In this document: one piece after another, positions 6,515 through 14,371 of the stretch
Layout: the number at the start of each line of letters is the position of its first letter
How positions within the stretch are numbered: the first letter of the stretch is position 1
Origin: Bacteroidales bacterium
GTDB lineage: Bacteria > Bacteroidota > Bacteroidia > Bacteroidales > UBA932
Assembly: GCA_017429765.1 (NCBI GenBank)
Contig: JAFROJ010000075.1
Location: 1 to 34,683 of the forward strand
DNA: 34,683 nucleotides
Direction of reading: 5' to 3'
The notes under the pieces: model-generated
Told to the model about the DNA's origin: nothing
Seen by the model: the letters and a program-made list of their open reading frames with translations, nothing else
The model's database searches: none
Made by a program: the position numbers and the translations under genes

Positions 6515-7671
6515 TGGAAGCGGCTGAGAGGACATATCTTATACTTCTGAAGGAAGGCTTGTGGGCCGGCCTTTCGACCGTTCGACAGGCTCACGGCGGC
6601 GCTGGCTCAGGGACCGGGTCCCCGGTTGGTGAGCTTGTCGAACCACCGGGCCCTGTCGAAGGGCCGGCATTGAACCTTGCTTGGCGTCTGGCGAGGATGC
6701 AGGCGACGAGGGGAGTAGTGGGGCAGGCGCTGCTTGATTCGGGCGTCCTTTCTCCGGAAGGGGAAGACGCTGTAAGTAAGCGGGTTCTGGAGATAGTCGC
6801 CAATAATCTTAAGCTGGAGAAGGCCCTGGCCAAAAGCGTCGGCGCCTTGAGGGAAGCGGGCATCGAGCCAGTCCTCCTGAAAGGGCAGGGAGTGGCCTCT
6901 TGCTATCCGCAGCCCCTCATCCGGGAATGCGGCGACATCGACCTTTATGTCGGGAAAGAGAACTACCGGAAGGCCTTCGAGGTCCTGTCCGCTTTGTCGG
7001 GGGGCCTGAACGAGGAAGAGTTCAAGCCCAAGAGCAAACACAGCCATGTGGAGATCGAGGGCATTCCTGTCGAGGCGCACCAGTTCAGCGACGCCCTGCC
7101 GCCAAGGTACGACCGGACCTATCAGGAGATTTCCGACCGCTGTCTTTCCGACGGCTTCGTGACCCTTGAGTTCTCGGGAGTGCCTGTCAGGACCCCGGAA
7201 CCAACTTTCCATGCTTTCTTCCTGTTCAACCATCTTTGGCGCCATTTCTTCACGGAGGGAGTAGGCTTCCGCCAGGTCTGCGACTGGACGATGTACCTTC
7301 ATGTCCACAAAGACAGTATCGACCTTAATAGACTTCAGGATATCCTTGAGTCCCTAGACATCACGACCCCTTGGAAGGTGTTCGGGAATATCGCCGTGGA
7401 GGTCCTTGGGCTTCCAGCGGAGGAGATGCCTTTCCATGAGCCGAAGATGTCCCGGAGGATTGGCAAAGTCGTCCGTATGATGTTGAAAGAAGGGAACTTC
7501 GGCCACGAGCGCAAGGATTGGTACGAGCTTGACAGGACGTCTGTCTGGGGCCTTGTCAAGGTCTTCCTCTCGATCTCCCGTCGCTATCTCGGCCTCTTCC
7601 CGGTCTTCGGCCCGGTTGTCTTACGGGAATATTCAGCGAGGATTCGGAGACGTATCGCTCGGAAAGATTGA
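6514..7671 (+). CDS. Nucleotidyltransferase-fold protein (PF14907-like) with in-frame palindromic insert
   Basis: A 385-residue protein. ILLKGQG (about 120-126) and the catalytic-type GDIDLYV (140-146) mark the NTP_transf_5 branch of the polymerase-beta nucleotidyltransferase fold, with D141 and D143 as metal ligands. The substrate is unknown; relatives sit in polysaccharide loci, as here. The GTG start overlaps the previous stop (TAGTG), indicating coupled translation, and the residues before the insert (ERTYLILLKEGLW) are typical for the family start. Residues 18-52 are an odd Gly/Pro/Val-rich stretch encoded by a nested palindrome at 6565-6668. It interrupts the N-terminal helix region and continues as WRLARMQATRG. 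The insert has no stop and keeps the frame, so the protein may still fold. Confidence 0.78.
   Translation: MEAAERTYLILLKEGLWAGLSTVRQAHGGAGSGTGSPVGELVEPPGPVEGPALNLAWRLARMQATRGVVGQALLDSGVLSPEGEDAVSKRVLEIVANNLKLEKALAKSVGALREAGIEPVLLKGQGVASCYPQPLIRECGDIDLYVGKENYRKAFEVLSALSGGLNEEEFKPKSKHSHVEIEGIPVEAHQFSDALPPRYDRTYQEISDRCLSDGFVTLEFSGVPVRTPEPTFHAFFLFNHLWRHFFTEGVGFRQVCDWTMYLHVHKDSIDLNRLQDILESLDITTPWKVFGNIAVEVLGLPAEEMPFHEPKMSRRIGKVVRMMLKEGNFGHERKDWYELDRTSVWGLVKVFLSISRRYLGLFPVFGPVVLREYSARIRRRIARKD
6565..6668. repeat. In-frame nested palindromic element 1 (REP/RPE-like)
   Basis: Outer arms GCCGGCCTTTCGAC (6565-6578) and GTCGAAGGGCCGGC (6655-6668) pair with one mismatch over 14 bp. Inner arms GTTCGACAGGCTCAC (6580-6594) and GTGAGCTTGTCGAAC (6629-6643) also pair with one mismatch over 15 bp. 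A small palindrome GGGACC-G-GGTCCC (6610-6622) lies in the centre. The inner arms resemble the dispersed bacterial motif TTCGACAGGCTCA/TGAGCTTGTCGAA. The element starts exactly at codon 18 of the host gene and is read through without a stop. Confidence 0.75.
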
Positions 7672-7680
7672 AGTTTTTGT

Positions 7681-7688
7681 TATCTTTG
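7681..7688 (+). promoter_or_regulatory. -7 element TATCTTTG before the 4,6-dehydratase gene
   Basis: TATCTTTG is an exact TAnnTTTG match, 13 nt before the ATG at 7702. No good TTG is found 19-21 nt upstream, so the -33 part is weak. It would let the dehydratase be transcribed apart from the two genes before it. Confidence 0.55.
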
Positions 7689-7701
7689 CGGACTTGCGGA
7701 T

Positions 7702-9645
7702 ATGAAGAGACTAAAAGATCTGTTTAACTGGTATTTCTCCAAGAAGACACTACCGTACTGGTGTGTCTTGGTGATTGATTGCTTGATCCTCCTTGGCACC
7801 AGTGTCGTCATCTTTTGGGCTTTCTATCGAACCCTCGCCCTGCTGAAATATTTCTGGACCCTGATGCGGGTGATGTTGATCTACATCGCCGAGACGGTGG
7901 TCTTTTTCCGGATATTCCGGACCTATGCGGGGATCTTGAGATATTCATCATTCGTGGATCTGATGAGGATCGGCTCCGCCATGGCATGCGCCCTATTCGT
8001 CGCCTTCATAATCCACTATCCTTTAAGTCGGACCCCGATCTCTCTTTTCGCCCACCTTACCGCCAGGGCGTTGTTCATGATCTATGTCATCGCCACCGCG
8101 ATCATGTGGCTGGAGAGGATGTTGATCAAGGCGGTCTATGACACCTATTTCCGCACCGATTCCGCTAAATCTGTTGTCATCTACGGCATCCGGGCGGGCG
8201 GCATCGGGCTCGCCAAATCAATCCGGGGCGAGAAGCCTATGAGGTTCAAGCTCAAGGGGTTCATCTCTCATGACCCCTCCCTTCAAGCGAAGGGAACTAT
8301 CCTCATGGGCGAGCCTGTCTTCGATGTTGACGAGAAACTCACCGATGAGCTGAAAGAGAGGAATGTGGAGGCCGTCCTGGTCGCGCCCGGAAGGATTGAG
8401 CGCTTCCGCGAGGACCAGGCTCTCCAGGACTATATTCTCAAGAGCGGGGCTAAGATTTATTTCGCCCAGGCGGCTGTCGAGTGGGACAAGGATAATCTCG
8501 TCGGGTCTCCCTCTTTGAAGGAGGTCAAGATCGAGGACCTTCTGCCTCGCGACGAGATCAAGTTGGACCTCGATTCTGTGGCGAGGGAGTTGAGCGGCAA
8601 GAAGGTGTTCATTTCCGGCGCCGCCGGCAGTATAGGAAGCGAGATCGTGCGTCAGGTGGCCTCTTTCGGTCCCTCTGAGATGATGCTGGTTGACTCCGCT
8701 GAGACGCCGCAGCATGACATCCGCCTGATGATGAGGCGAGATTTCCCTTCTGTCAAGGCATCCACTATTGTGGCGAGCGTCTCTAACGCCGGCAGGATGG
8801 AGGCGCTGTTCAAGGAGTTCCAGCCCGATTATGTCTTCCACGCCGCGGCCTACAAGCATGTGCCGATGATGGAGGACAACCCTTCCGAGAGTGTGCAGAA
8901 CAATGTCTATGGCACCAAGGTCCTGGCCGACCTGGCGGTCAAATACGGGGTCAAGAAGTTCGTGATGGTCTCCACCGACAAGGCGGTCAACCCGACCAAT
9001 GTCATGGGTTGCTCGAAACGGTTGTGCGAGATTTACGTCCAGAGCCTGAATAAGGCCGAGGAGGAGGGTATGGTCGAGGGGCACACCCAGTTTGTGACCA
9101 CGAGGTTTGGTAATGTGCTGGGTTCCAATGGTTCTGTCATCCCGATTTTCGAGAGGCAGATCAAGGAAGGCGGCCCGGTGACGGTGACTCATCCGGACAT
9201 TATCCGCTATTTCATGCTCATCCCTGAGGCTTGCAAGCTGGTGCTTGAGGCGGCCGTGAAGGGGGAGGGCGGTGAGATATTCGTCTTCGACATGGGCAAA
9301 CCGGTCAAGATCGCGGATCTCGCCAGGAGGATGATCGAGTTGAGCGGTGTGCCCGACATGGAGATCAAGTTCACGGGTCTCCGCGAGGGCGAGAAGCTTT
9401 ACGAGGAGGTGCTCGACTCGAAGGAGTCGACGAAGCCTTCATTCAATGACAAGATCCGTATCGCGACTGTCCGTGAATATGACTATTCGGTCGTGAGCGG
9501 GCAGATCGACGAGTTAATAACCATCTCGCGTGAATATGACGACCTCAAGACTGTGGCGGCGATGAAGCGGCTTGTGCCGGAGTTCGTCAGTAATCAGTCG
9601 CGTTTCTCGGTTCTGGACCAGGAGGTTGTCAGAGGTGGAGATTAA
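7702..9645 (+). CDS. Membrane-bound PglF/CapD-type nucleotide-sugar 4,6-dehydratase
   Basis: A 647-residue protein. Four membrane segments fill about residues 18-145, followed by a CoA-binding-like nucleotide domain (VVIYGIRAGGIG near 160) and then the extended SDR catalytic domain. The NAD motif GAAGSIGSE is at about 305-313. The active site is S424-T-D-K-A-V then TNVMGCSKR, giving M435 in place of the usual Tyr and K439, the MxxxK form of inverting 4,6-dehydratases such as PglF and FlaA1. Expected reaction: UDP-GlcNAc (or relative) to the 4-keto-6-deoxy sugar at the inner face of the membrane. The aminotransferase at 5273-6514 is its natural next step. Its last 11 nt overlap the start of trmO. 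Confidence 0.9.
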   Translation: MKRLKDLFNWYFSKKTLPYWCVLVIDCLILLGTSVVIFWAFYRTLALLKYFWTLMRVMLIYIAETVVFFRIFRTYAGILRYSSFVDLMRIGSAMACALFVAFIIHYPLSRTPISLFAHLTARALFMIYVIATAIMWLERMLIKAVYDTYFRTDSAKSVVIYGIRAGGIGLAKSIRGEKPMRFKLKGFISHDPSLQAKGTILMGEPVFDVDEKLTDELKERNVEAVLVAPGRIERFREDQALQDYILKSGAKIYFAQAAVEWDKDNLVGSPSLKEVKIEDLLPRDEIKLDLDSVARELSGKKVFISGAAGSIGSEIVRQVASFGPSEMMLVDSAETPQHDIRLMMRRDFPSVKASTIVASVSNAGRMEALFKEFQPDYVFHAAAYKHVPMMEDNPSESVQNNVYGTKVLADLAVKYGVKKFVMVSTDKAVNPTNVMGCSKRLCEIYVQSLNKAEEEGMVEGHTQFVTTRFGNVLGSNGSVIPIFERQIKEGGPVTVTHPDIIRYFMLIPEACKLVLEAAVKGEGGEIFVFDMGKPVKIADLARRMIELSGVPDMEIKFTGLREGEKLYEEVLDSKESTKPSFNDKIRIATVREYDYSVVSGQIDELITISREYDDLKTVAAMKRLVPEFVSNQSRFSVLDQEVVRGGD

Positions 9646-10489
9646 TCCCATAGCGTATTTCAGGTCTCCTTTCGGGGAGAAGTTCGGGATCCCCCGCCAG
9701 GCCGGTCTGGCGCCTGGGCTCCGCGGCCGCGTCGTGTTCGAGCCTCTCTATCGCTCCGCCGACGCCCTCCGCGGCCTCTCCGGCTTCGACTACCTCTGGC
9801 TCCTCTGGGGATTTTCGGGGAATGCCGGTCGGCAGGTGGAAGGTCTGGCAAGTCCGGACTTTCCACACCAATCGCCATGCCATGAGGAAGAAGCTCCCAC
9901 GGGTGACGTGGAGCGGAGCGACCGGGGGAGTCTGAGGGGAACGCCCCTCAGTCCCCCTCGGGGGCGCAGGGGGGTTGAAGGCGAAAGCGCTGTGGCTTGG
10001 AAAGCCACAGTGCGGCCGCCGAGACTCGGCGGCAACGAGCGGGTGGGGGTGTTCGCGAGCCGGTCGCCGTTCAGGCCGAACCCGCTGGGGCTGTCATCGG
10101 TCCGGCTGGAGTCGATAGACTATGACGCCAAAGGCCCTGACGGGAAGCCCCTCGGGCCGGTGATCAACGTCCTCGGCGCCGACCTCATGGACGGCACCCC
10201 GATCTACGACATCAAGCCCTACATCGAGTACGCCGACTCCCATCCCGGCGTCCGCTCCGGCTTCGTCGACACCACCGTCTGGGAGCCCCTGGAAGTCGTG
10301 TTTCCCGCCGGCGCCGAGTCCAAAGTCGAGGACCTGGACACTCTCCGGGACATCCTATCCCTCGACCCCAGGCCACCCTATCACGACGACCCTACCAAGG
10401 AGTACACAATGTCTTACGGCCGCCGCGAGATCCGCTTCCGAGTCGAGGGCCAAGTGTTGATTGTTAACGATATTCTTGTTATTATTTAA
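9635..10489 (+). CDS. trmO: tRNA m6t6A37 methyltransferase TrmO with in-frame insert
   Basis: TrmO (TsaA/YaeB) adds a methyl group to the N6-threonylcarbamoyladenosine at position 37 of tRNA-Thr, using S-adenosylmethionine. The hallmark block VRPPRLGGNERVGVFASRSPFRPNP is clear at about 126-150, and the N-terminal EINPIAYFRSPFGEKFGIPRQ matches family starts. I place the start at the GTG at 9635, inside the end of the dehydratase gene; an upstream extension to 9572 has no family similarity. E. coli TrmO has about 13 residues between its WLLF and VRPP; this protein has about 67. The extra 54 residues (about 64-118), rich in Gly, Arg, Pro and Glu, are encoded by a palindrome-rich segment. Activity may be kept if the loop tolerates it. 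The C-terminal domain is complete. Confidence 0.88.
   Translation: MEINPIAYFRSPFGEKFGIPRQAGLAPGLRGRVVFEPLYRSADALRGLSGFDYLWLLWGFSGNAGRQVEGLASPDFPHQSPCHEEEAPTGDVERSDRGSLRGTPLSPPRGRRGVEGESAVAWKATVRPPRLGGNERVGVFASRSPFRPNPLGLSSVRLESIDYDAKGPDGKPLGPVINVLGADLMDGTPIYDIKPYIEYADSHPGVRSGFVDTTVWEPLEVVFPAGAESKVEDLDTLRDILSLDPRPPYHDDPTKEYTMSYGRREIRFRVEGQVLIVNDILVII
9850..10013. repeat. In-frame palindromic element 2, inside trmO
   Basis: Three palindromes lie in the extra loop of TrmO. AAGTCCGGACTT is at 9850-9861. CTGAGGGG-AACG-CCCCTCAG is at 9932-9951, extended by GGGGGA (9924-9929) pairing with TCCCCC (9952-9957) past a 2-nt bulge. CTGTGGCTT-GGA-AAGCCACAG is at 9990-10010, extendable to 9987-10013 with one wobble. 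No stop codon is present in the host frame. The last palindrome overlaps the codons for WKAT just before the conserved VRPP. Confidence 0.72.
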
Positions 10490-10506
10490 TTTTTTTAATA
10501 TATTTA
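10476..10506 (+). promoter_or_regulatory. Probable promoter for the buk/BCAA-fermentation operon
   Basis: TTG at 10476-10478, 20 nt, then TATATTTA at 10499-10506, one base off TAnnTTTG, in an AT-rich stretch at the end of trmO. The start of transcription would be near 10512, 14 nt before the ATG at 10526. Confidence 0.52.
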
Positions 10507-10525
10507 AGGGCGATTAATTGAAGAA

Positions 10526-11659
10526 ATGAAGGGTAACATACTTATAATCAACACCGGTTCCACGACCACCAAACTCGGTTATTTCTCCGACGGGGTCAGG
10601 GTTTTTGACGAGAAACTCGAGCACAGCGCCGACGAGGTCGCCAAGTACAAGTCCGTCATGGACCAGAGCGACATGCGCCGCGAGGCCATCACCGATTTCC
10701 TGAGATCGAGGGGTATCCCGCTCGAGGACATAGACATCGTCATGGCCCGCGGAGGCCTGTTCACCCCGGTCATCACCGGAGTCTACAATGTCAACCAGGA
10801 CATGCGTGATGTCCTCATCAGCTGCCGAGACGGCCTCCACGCCTGCAACCTCAGCGCCGTGCTGGCTGACGACATAGCCAAGGAGATCAACGCCATCAGG
10901 GATGAGAAAGGACTTGAGCCCCGCTTCGGAAAGACGGTGGCCTATGTCGCCGACCCGCCCATGGCCGACGAGATGCTTCCGGAGTGCAGGATGGGAGGCA
11001 TTCCCGAGTTCACCCGCAAGACCCTCTTCCACGCCCTCAACTCCAGGGCCATTGTCCGGAGGTACCTCCGTGAGCACGGCCTGACAGTCAACAACGTCAC
11101 CCTCATCGTGGCCCACATGGGAGGCGGCGCGACCATCTCCCTCCACAAGAACGGGAAGGTGATCGATGTCAACCACGGCCTCGGAGGCGACGGCCCCATC
11201 ACCCCCGAGAGGGCGGGCTGCTGCCCTCCTTTCGAGCTGATAGACATGTGTTTCAGCGGGAAATACACCAAGGAGGAGATCAAGCTTAAGCTTGTCGGGA
11301 AAGGCGGCGCCGTGGCTTATTTCGGCACCAACAGCCTTCTTGACGTCGAGAATATGGCCGCTGCCGGCGACGAGCGCGCCATCCTCTTCCTTAAGGCCTA
11401 TGTCCTGAATATTTGTAAATACATAGCCGCGATGGCCGCTGTGGCCGACGGCAAGGTGGACGCCATCCTCCTGACCGGAGGCATCGCCCACAGCAAGAAG
11501 CTGATGGGCGACATCAAGAACAAGATCGGCTTCATCGCCCCCGTCGAGGTCTTCCCCGGCGAGGACGAGATCAACAGCCTGGCCGAGAACGGCTACATGA
11601 TCCTCTCCGGCCAGACCAAGATCCACACCTACAACAAGGACAGGATCATCGAGGACTGA
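10526..11659 (+). CDS. buk: Butyrate kinase (branched-chain fatty acid kinase)
   Basis: A 377-residue member of the acetate/butyrate kinase (ASKHA) family. The first phosphate-binding strand IINTGSTTTKLGYF, the AHMGGGATIS block, the DVNHGLGGDGPITPERAG block and the late ILLTGGIAHS match butyrate kinases. It converts butyryl- or branched acyl-phosphate plus ADP to the acid plus ATP in the cytoplasm. The neighbours, a branched-chain aminotransferase and a 2-oxoacid:ferredoxin oxidoreductase, point to isobutyryl-, isovaleryl- and 2-methylbutyryl-phosphate as physiological substrates. The partner phosphate acyltransferase (Ptb) that usually sits beside Buk is not in this window. It is the first gene of a run in one direction reaching at least 15700. 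Confidence 0.93.
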   Translation: MKGNILIINTGSTTTKLGYFSDGVRVFDEKLEHSADEVAKYKSVMDQSDMRREAITDFLRSRGIPLEDIDIVMARGGLFTPVITGVYNVNQDMRDVLISCRDGLHACNLSAVLADDIAKEINAIRDEKGLEPRFGKTVAYVADPPMADEMLPECRMGGIPEFTRKTLFHALNSRAIVRRYLREHGLTVNNVTLIVAHMGGGATISLHKNGKVIDVNHGLGGDGPITPERAGCCPPFELIDMCFSGKYTKEEIKLKLVGKGGAVAYFGTNSLLDVENMAAAGDERAILFLKAYVLNICKYIAAMAAVADGKVDAILLTGGIAHSKKLMGDIKNKIGFIAPVEVFPGEDEINSLAENGYMILSGQTKIHTYNKDRIIED

Positions 11660-11698
11660 CAACCATTGACAGAAACCACATAACTAAAACCACACGAT

Positions 11699-12742
11699 AT
11701 GCCAAATATAGATTGGAACAATCTCTCTTTCAGTTACACAAGGACGAGGACGATTGTCTACAGCCGCTGCGTGGACGGGAAATGGGAGACTCCGGTGGCG
11801 ACCGAGGACTTCAACCTGCTCCTCAACCCTTTCGCCGGTGTCTTTCATTACGCCCCCTCATGCTTCGAGGGCTTGAAGGCCTTCCGGGGGGTGGACGGCA
11901 GGATAAGGCTGTTCCGTCCCGACATGAACTGGAAAAGGCTCGTCAGCGGAGCCAAGTATCTTGATATGCTGTTCCCCTCAGAGGAGATGTTCATCGACAT
12001 GTGTGTCCAGTGCGTCAAGGGCAACATGGAGTTCATCCCTCCCTATGAGGCCTCGAGCGCTTCCCTCTATCTCCGTCCCGTCCTCTTCGGTTTGAACCCC
12101 CAGTTGGGAATACGTTCCGCCAAGGACGTGATGTGCGTGGTGATGTGCTCACCCGTGGGGACATATTCAGGAGACAAGAGCCTCCTTCCGGCCACGGCGG
12201 TCATCTCCCGTGACTACGACCGTTCCGCGCCGTTCGGCTCCGGAGGCTATAAGCTAGGCGCCAACTACGCCCAGTCCCTCCACGCCTACAACCTCGCCCA
12301 CAACCAGGGCTACAGGGAGCTCCTCTTCCTGGACTCGGCCACTAAGACCACCATCGAGGAGTTCGGCTCCTCCAACTTCTTCGCCATCAAGGGCGACACC
12401 TACATCACACCTCTCTCCAGCACCATCCTTCCCTCGATCACCAACGCCAGCCTCAGGACCGTGGCCGAAGACTTTGGGATGAAGATCGAGATGAGACCCG
12501 TCAAGGTCGAGGAACTCGCTGAGTTTGACGAGGTTTGCTCTTGCGGCACAGCCGTGGTGATCACCCCGGTCTGCTCGATAGACGACAAGCCCGCCCTCGA
12601 GTCGCCCGTCGTGACCCGTCGTTACTCCATCGGCTCGCCGGACCATTGCGGCCCGAAGAGCGAGTCCCTCTATTGGAAGATAATCGGCATCCAGAAAGGT
12701 CTGGAGCCTGACCCGAGGGGCTGGTGCCTCTTCGTGGAGTAG
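11699..12742 (+). CDS. ilvE: Branched-chain amino acid aminotransferase
   Basis: A 347-residue fold-type IV PLP enzyme. Family blocks seen are FHYAPSCFEGLKAFRG, LYLRPVLFG, the Schiff-base lysine in GGYKLGANYAQS, EEFGSSNFFAI and EVCSCGTAVVITPV, all in order and of normal length for the larger BCAT group. It swaps the amino group of Val, Leu or Ile with 2-oxoglutarate. In this operon the degradative direction makes sense: the 2-oxoacids feed the ferredoxin oxidoreductase encoded at 13046-15700. It is 39 nt after buk and 6 nt before the small TPR gene. It may also serve biosynthesis if it is the only copy in the genome, which the window cannot show. Confidence 0.92.
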   Translation: MPNIDWNNLSFSYTRTRTIVYSRCVDGKWETPVATEDFNLLLNPFAGVFHYAPSCFEGLKAFRGVDGRIRLFRPDMNWKRLVSGAKYLDMLFPSEEMFIDMCVQCVKGNMEFIPPYEASSASLYLRPVLFGLNPQLGIRSAKDVMCVVMCSPVGTYSGDKSLLPATAVISRDYDRSAPFGSGGYKLGANYAQSLHAYNLAHNQGYRELLFLDSATKTTIEEFGSSNFFAIKGDTYITPLSSTILPSITNASLRTVAEDFGMKIEMRPVKVEELAEFDEVCSCGTAVVITPVCSIDDKPALESPVVTRRYSIGSPDHCGPKSESLYWKIIGIQKGLEPDPRGWCLFVE

Positions 12743-12748
12743 GGGTCC

Positions 12749-13024
12749 ATGGAAGATCTGGGAGCCATCGAGGCGATCCTCCAGGCCGGGAAAGTCGAAG
12801 AGGCGGTCACTCTGCTCAAGGAATATATCTCCGCTTCCCCGACCCCTTCCGACAGGGCTTATTACCTTCTCGGGAACGCTTTCCGGAAGAGAGGTGACTG
12901 GCAGGGGGCTATCAACAACTACCTCGAGGCCATGGCGATCAACCCGGACAGCCCGGCGAGGAACGCCTACGCTATCGCCAACGAGATCCTGGACTTCTAC
13001 AACAAGGATATGTACAATCAATAA
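12749..13024 (+). CDS. Small TPR protein of the oxidoreductase operon
   Basis: A 91-residue acidic protein. Residues 36-70 contain a clear tetratricopeptide unit (AYYLLGNAFRKRGDWQGAINNYLEAMAINP), with a weaker helical pair before it (EAILQAGKVEEAVTLLKEY). It has no signal peptide or metal motif. It lies 6 nt after the aminotransferase and 21 nt before the ferredoxin subunit, so it belongs to the operon. A TPR this short is most likely a scaffold or assembly factor for the oxidoreductase complex. That is inference from position; I do not know a characterised homologue. Confidence 0.8.
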   Translation: MEDLGAIEAILQAGKVEEAVTLLKEYISASPTPSDRAYYLLGNAFRKRGDWQGAINNYLEAMAINPDSPARNAYAIANEILDFYNKDMYNQ

Positions 13025-13045
13025 CAATTAATCACTCAAGGTATT

Positions 13046-13276
13046 ATGGCTAGAATGAAAGGAGCGGCGGTCGTCGACACGGAGAGATGCAAGGGTTGCG
13101 AGCTCTGCGTCATCGCCTGCCCGCTTGACGTCCTCGCCCTCACGAGCAAGGAAGTTAACCGAAAGGGCTACAACTTCGCCCATGAGGTTCTCGCTGACAC
13201 CTGCACGGGCTGCGCCTCCTGCGCCACAGTCTGCCCGGACGGGTGCATAACCGTTTACCGACTTAAAACCGAGTAA
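13046..13276 (+). CDS. 2x[4Fe-4S] ferredoxin subunit of 2-oxoacid oxidoreductase (delta)
   Basis: A 76-residue ferredoxin-like subunit. Two cluster motifs are complete: CKGCELCVIACP and CTGCASCATVCP, each CxxCxxCxxxCP. It passes electrons from the thiamine-diphosphate site of the beta subunit to free ferredoxin. Its stop is 3 nt before the alpha subunit, so the four subunits (delta, alpha, beta, gamma) are encoded in that order. As a separate small subunit this is the VorD/KorD type, as opposed to the fused form of many pyruvate:ferredoxin oxidoreductases. Confidence 0.92.
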   Translation: MARMKGAAVVDTERCKGCELCVIACPLDVLALTSKEVNRKGYNFAHEVLADTCTGCASCATVCPDGCITVYRLKTE

Positions 13277-13279
13277 GAC

Positions 13280-14359
13280 ATGGCAGATCAGGAAATCACA
13301 TTGATGAAGGGCAACGAGGCGATCGCCCACGCCGCTATCCGCTGTGGTTGCGACGGTTATTTCGGCTATCCCATCACTCCGCAGTCCGAGGTTCTCGAGA
13401 CCCTCGCCGAGCAGAAGCCTTGGGAGACCACCGGCATGGTGGTTCTCCAGGCCGAGAGCGAGGTCTCCTCGATCAACATGGTCTACGGCGGCGCCGCCAC
13501 CGGCAAGAAGGTCATGACATCTTCCTCCAGCCCCGGTGTCAGCCTGATGCAGGAGGGAATATCCTACATGGCCGGGGCCGAGCTCCCGGCTCTCATAGTC
13601 AACGTCATGCGCGGCGGCCCCGGCCTCGGGACCATCCAGCCGAGCCAGTCCGACTATTTCCAGGCCTGCAAGGGCGGAGGTCACGGCGACTACCATCTGA
13701 TTGTCCTGGCGCCCGCCTCTGTCCAGGAGATGGCCGATTTCGTCGACCTCGCTTTCACGCTCGCTTTCCGCTACCGCAATCCCGCCATGATCCTCGCCGA
13801 CGGCGCCATCGGGCAGATGATGGAGAAGCTTGTCCTTCCTCCTTTCAAGCCCCGCCGCACCGAGGAGGAGATCATCAAGGAGTGCCCCTGGGCCACCACA
13901 GGCCGCATCGGGGGCCGCAAGCCCAACATCATCACCTCGCTTGAGCTCCGCTCCGAGGAGATGGAGATAATCAACAACCGCATCCAGGCAAAGTACCGCG
14001 AGATCGAGGCCAAGGAGGTCCGTTTCGAGGAGTTCATGCTCGATGACGCCGACTACGCCATAGTCGCCTTCGGCTCGGCCGCCCGCATCGCAAAGAAGAG
14101 CATCGAGATCGCCCGTTCCCAGGGGATCAAGGTCGGCCTTCTACGCCCCATCACCCTGTGGCCTTTCCCGACCGCCGAGGTCAAGGCGCTCGCCGGCAAG
14201 GTCAAAGGAATCCTCTCTCTTGAGATCAATGCGGGCCAGATGGTCGAGGACATCCGCCTTGCCGTCGAGGGGAGTGTCCCTGTCCGTCATTTCGGCCGCC
14301 TGGGTGGTATCATCCCCGATCCCGACGAGGTTGTCGACGTCCTCAAAAGCTCATTCTAA
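13280..14359 (+). CDS. vorB: 2-oxoacid:ferredoxin oxidoreductase alpha subunit (VorB-like)
   Basis: A 359-residue alpha subunit. The N-terminus (MKGNEAIAHAAIRCGCDGYFGYPITPQSE) holds the YPITPxSE block of domain I that faces thiamine diphosphate. SSSPGVSLMQEGISYMAGAELP and VMRGGPGLGTIQPSQSDYFQ follow as in VorB, and domain II ends with AGQMVEDIRLAV near the C-terminus. Sequences of this type are usually annotated as 3-methyl-2-oxobutanoate (2-oxoisovalerate) ferredoxin oxidoreductase, and the aminotransferase and Buk next door support a branched substrate. A 2-oxoglutarate specificity cannot be excluded from sequence alone. It is 12 nt before the beta gene. Confidence 0.9.
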   Translation: MADQEITLMKGNEAIAHAAIRCGCDGYFGYPITPQSEVLETLAEQKPWETTGMVVLQAESEVSSINMVYGGAATGKKVMTSSSSPGVSLMQEGISYMAGAELPALIVNVMRGGPGLGTIQPSQSDYFQACKGGGHGDYHLIVLAPASVQEMADFVDLAFTLAFRYRNPAMILADGAIGQMMEKLVLPPFKPRRTEEEIIKECPWATTGRIGGRKPNIITSLELRSEEMEIINNRIQAKYREIEAKEVRFEEFMLDDADYAIVAFGSAARIAKKSIEIARSQGIKVGLLRPITLWPFPTAEVKALAGKVKGILSLEINAGQMVEDIRLAVEGSVPVRHFGRLGGIIPDPDEVVDVLKSSF

Positions 14360-14371
14360 AATCAGGAAGCC

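Noticed and set aside
9572-9634. Upstream extension of trmO
   Set aside because: The 21 extra codons lie inside the dehydratase gene and do not resemble TrmO; the family start matches from the GTG at 9635.
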